From assembly GCA_900767405.1 (NCBI GenBank), contig CAAFZB010000050.1, positions 1 to 5,824 of the forward strand: DNA of 5,824 bases, given 5' to 3'. The position numbers and the translations under genes are program-made. Of the stretch, positions 4,307 to 5,824 are shown in pieces. Source of the stretch: Rikenellaceae bacterium. GTDB taxonomy: Bacteria > Bacteroidota > Bacteroidia > Bacteroidales > UBA932. The notes under the pieces were generated by a model. The model worked only from the letters and a program-made list of their open reading frames with translations, was not told where the DNA came from and searched no databases. How positions within the stretch are numbered: position 1 is the stretch's first letter; each line of letters opens with the position of its first letter.

Positions 4307-5824
4307 CTATACTACGGCGACTTCTCTTTTGAGCAGTACAAGAACATCACCTTCTTTGAGTATAGTATTTCCGTTGGGGATAATCTTTTCATCTCCTCTT
4401 TGGATCATCACGAGAAGGCTTCCGTCCTTCTTCGGATATTCACTCACCCTGTGACCGGCCCATTTGCTGTTTTCTGATAATGGATGGCGGATAAGGCTGT
4501 CTGTGCTATTGTCCTGAAATGAGCGTGTGCAGATAACAATCTCGTCTCCTGTTTCAAGCAGGGTGCTTCCCTTCGGCACAATACGCTGATTCCCCCGTAC
4601 TACGAGCGCGATAAGACAATCTTGCGGCAAATCCAGGTCCTTAATCTGACGATTGTTCCAACTGCTCGTGTCCTTTATTCGTATTGCTCCGAAGGACATT
4701 TCCGCATTCTCGCTGAAATCGCTGAAGGTCGTCATCACATCTTCACCGGTATCAGTCATGCGTGTGGACTTCGCTACGGCTGGAATCAGCGAGCCTTGAA
4801 GTGCAATGGATACCAGCACTATGCAGAACACTATGCTGAATATATCATTCTGCAACTCTACGCCTGAGGTCAGTATGTTGATTGCGAACACTATCGATGC
4901 AGCACCGCGGAGACCGACGAACGAAATCAGTTCCAGCTGCTTGAACGGATATTTCTTGAACGGCACCAGTACGCCACACACTGCCAGCGGCCGCGCGACA
5001 AGGGATAGAAACACGAAAATAACCAGAGCCGGAAGCAGCGAGTGCAGCAGATGCGAAGGTATAGCCAGCATTCCAAGCAGGAAGAAGATGACAATCTGCA
5101 TCAGGCTTGTGATGGCGTCGAAGAACGAGACCAGAGGCTTCCGCTCGGGGAATTCCGTATTGCCGAGCACGATGCCCACAATGTAGGCGCTCAGATATCC
5201 GTTTCCTCCGACGAGATCCGGAAGGGCGTATGACACTAGCGCAATGGCTATGAACAGCAGCAGATCGAATCCGTTGCTCTGGAAACTGATTCTTTTCAGG
5301 AGAAACACGGCACCTGTAGATATCACCAATCCGCCTGCAGCACCGAAAACAATCTGCGAGAATATCTGCCATACTATGCCTCCGGCGGAAATGCCGCCGC
5401 TGAACAGCGACAGCATTACTGCCGTGAGCATATATGACATAGGGTCGTTGGAACCGCTTTCCACCTCAAGAAGAGGGGCAGTATTGTTCTTCAGACCGAG
5501 TTTGCGGGAACGGAGTATGGAAAACACCGTTGCCGCATCAGTGGAGCTTATCACTGCACCCATCAGGAAACTCTCCAACCAGGCCCAACCTAACGCAAAA
5601 TGGCAGAACAGACCGACAAAAGCCGCGGTAAGGGCCACTCCCACGGTAGCGAGAAGTCCGGCCTCCACGGCAATGGGTCTGGCAGATTTCCATCTCGTCC
5701 CGAAGCCGCCATAGAACATTATGAAAATAAGCGCTATGGTGCTTATGTCTCCAACAATCCAGCCCCTTTGGGATGCGAATTCGTCATACTGGCTGCCGCA
5801 CAGAAGACCGAGCATCAGGAAGAA
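4307..5824 (-). CDS. K+/H+ antiporter, CPA1 (NhaP2/CvrA) type, 5' end cut by window edge
   Basis: This inner-membrane monovalent cation/proton antiporter probably exports K+ or Na+ in exchange for protons. The frame stays open to 5824. The Met at 5815 sits within a membrane segment (upstream codons FFL), so the true start is off-window, with perhaps 30 residues missing. Counting from that Met, residues 1-350 are about ten or more hydrophobic helices. Family motifs are ISSTDAATVFSILRSR (89-104, ion-binding Asp93), ESGSNDP (119-125, Asn123 and Asp124) and GLRGAASIVFA (301-311, membrane Arg303). A soluble C-terminus has two similar RCK_C (TrkA-C-like) repeats, about 377-432 and 447-497; both share a W, then R-G-(N/D), then I-(I/V)-P-x-G-x-T-(I/L)-L-x-(E/T)-G-D. 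RCK_C domains bind ligands or cations and gate transport. The stop is TAG. The gene converges on the tRNA, and its promoter is outside the window. Symbols such as nhaP2 or cvrA are possible, but the substrate is unproven. Confidence 0.92.
   Translation of the reverse strand, partial: FFLMLGLLCGSQYDEFASQRGWIVGDISTIALIFIMFYGGFGTRWKSARPIAVEAGLLATVGVALTAAFVGLFCHFALGWAWLESFLMGAVISSTDAATVFSILRSRKLGLKNNTAPLLEVESGSNDPMSYMLTAVMLSLFSGGISAGGIVWQIFSQIVFGAAGGLVISTGAVFLLKRISFQSNGFDLLLFIAIALVSYALPDLVGGNGYLSAYIVGIVLGNTEFPERKPLVSFFDAITSLMQIVIFFLLGMLAIPSHLLHSLLPALVIFVFLSLVARPLAVCGVLVPFKKYPFKQLELISFVGLRGAASIVFAINILTSGVELQNDIFSIVFCIVLVSIALQGSLIPAVAKSTRMTDTGEDVMTTFSDFSENAEMSFGAIRIKDTSSWNNRQIKDLDLPQDCLIALVVRGNQRIVPKGSTLLETGDEIVICTRSFQDNSTDSLIRHPLSENSKWAGHRVSEYPKKDGSLLVMIQRGDEKIIPNGNTILKEGDVLVLLKREVAVV

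Noticed and set aside
4193..4477. Plus-strand 94-codon open frame starting in the gap and running antisense into the antiporter gene
   Set aside because: About 60 percent of it lies opposite the antiporter's conserved C-terminal domain. It has no promoter, no ribosome binding site and no recognisable motif.

Overview
This 5.8-kb window looks like ordinary chromosomal DNA from a member of the Bacteroidales (phylum Bacteroidota). Three upstream sites match the Bacteroidota sigma-factor -7 consensus TAnnTTTG. Two of them have a TTTG-like -33 element exactly 19 nt upstream. Most start codons lack a strong Shine-Dalgarno sequence, the tRNA does not encode CCA, and the small helical protein at 1037-1486 has an N-terminus of a type I associate with Bacteroidales. 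I cannot name the genus.

Plus strand, 1-3517: a secreted NlpC/P60 peptidoglycan peptidase comes first, with its own promoter. It is followed by a tightly packed three-gene unit driven by a promoter starting just before and just after the first gene's stop codon. The unit contains a small helical protein with a histone-H1-like lysine/alanine/proline tail, a PBP4-type D-Ala-D-Ala carboxypeptidase/endopeptidase (dacB) and the isoprenoid enzyme ispF. The gaps are 3 and 6 nt. Two of these four proteins act on peptidoglycan. IspF supplies isoprenoid precursors, from which the undecaprenyl lipid carrier of cell-wall synthesis is made, so the block has a loose cell-envelope theme.

3520-3706: a tRNA-Gln(CTG) gene with a canonical promoter and a strong intrinsic terminator. 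The noncoding gap that follows (3662-4306, 645 bp) is the most interesting part. The last 17 bases of the tRNA gene are duplicated 203 bp downstream. A 19-bp inverted repeat starts at the tRNA 3' end and encloses the terminator. Further on is a cluster of short palindromic repeats (CATTGCGGG and ATGCTGAA/TTCAGCAT types), including a 23-bp tandem array.

Minus strand, 4307-5824: a CPA1-type potassium/proton antiporter related to NhaP2/CvrA, convergent with the genes above, with two RCK_C-like repeats at its C-terminus. Its N-terminus lies beyond the window edge.

I found no defence system, CRISPR array, integrase, transposase or other gene-based novel system. The unusual content is noncoding: the tRNA-linked repeat unit and the repeat cluster.
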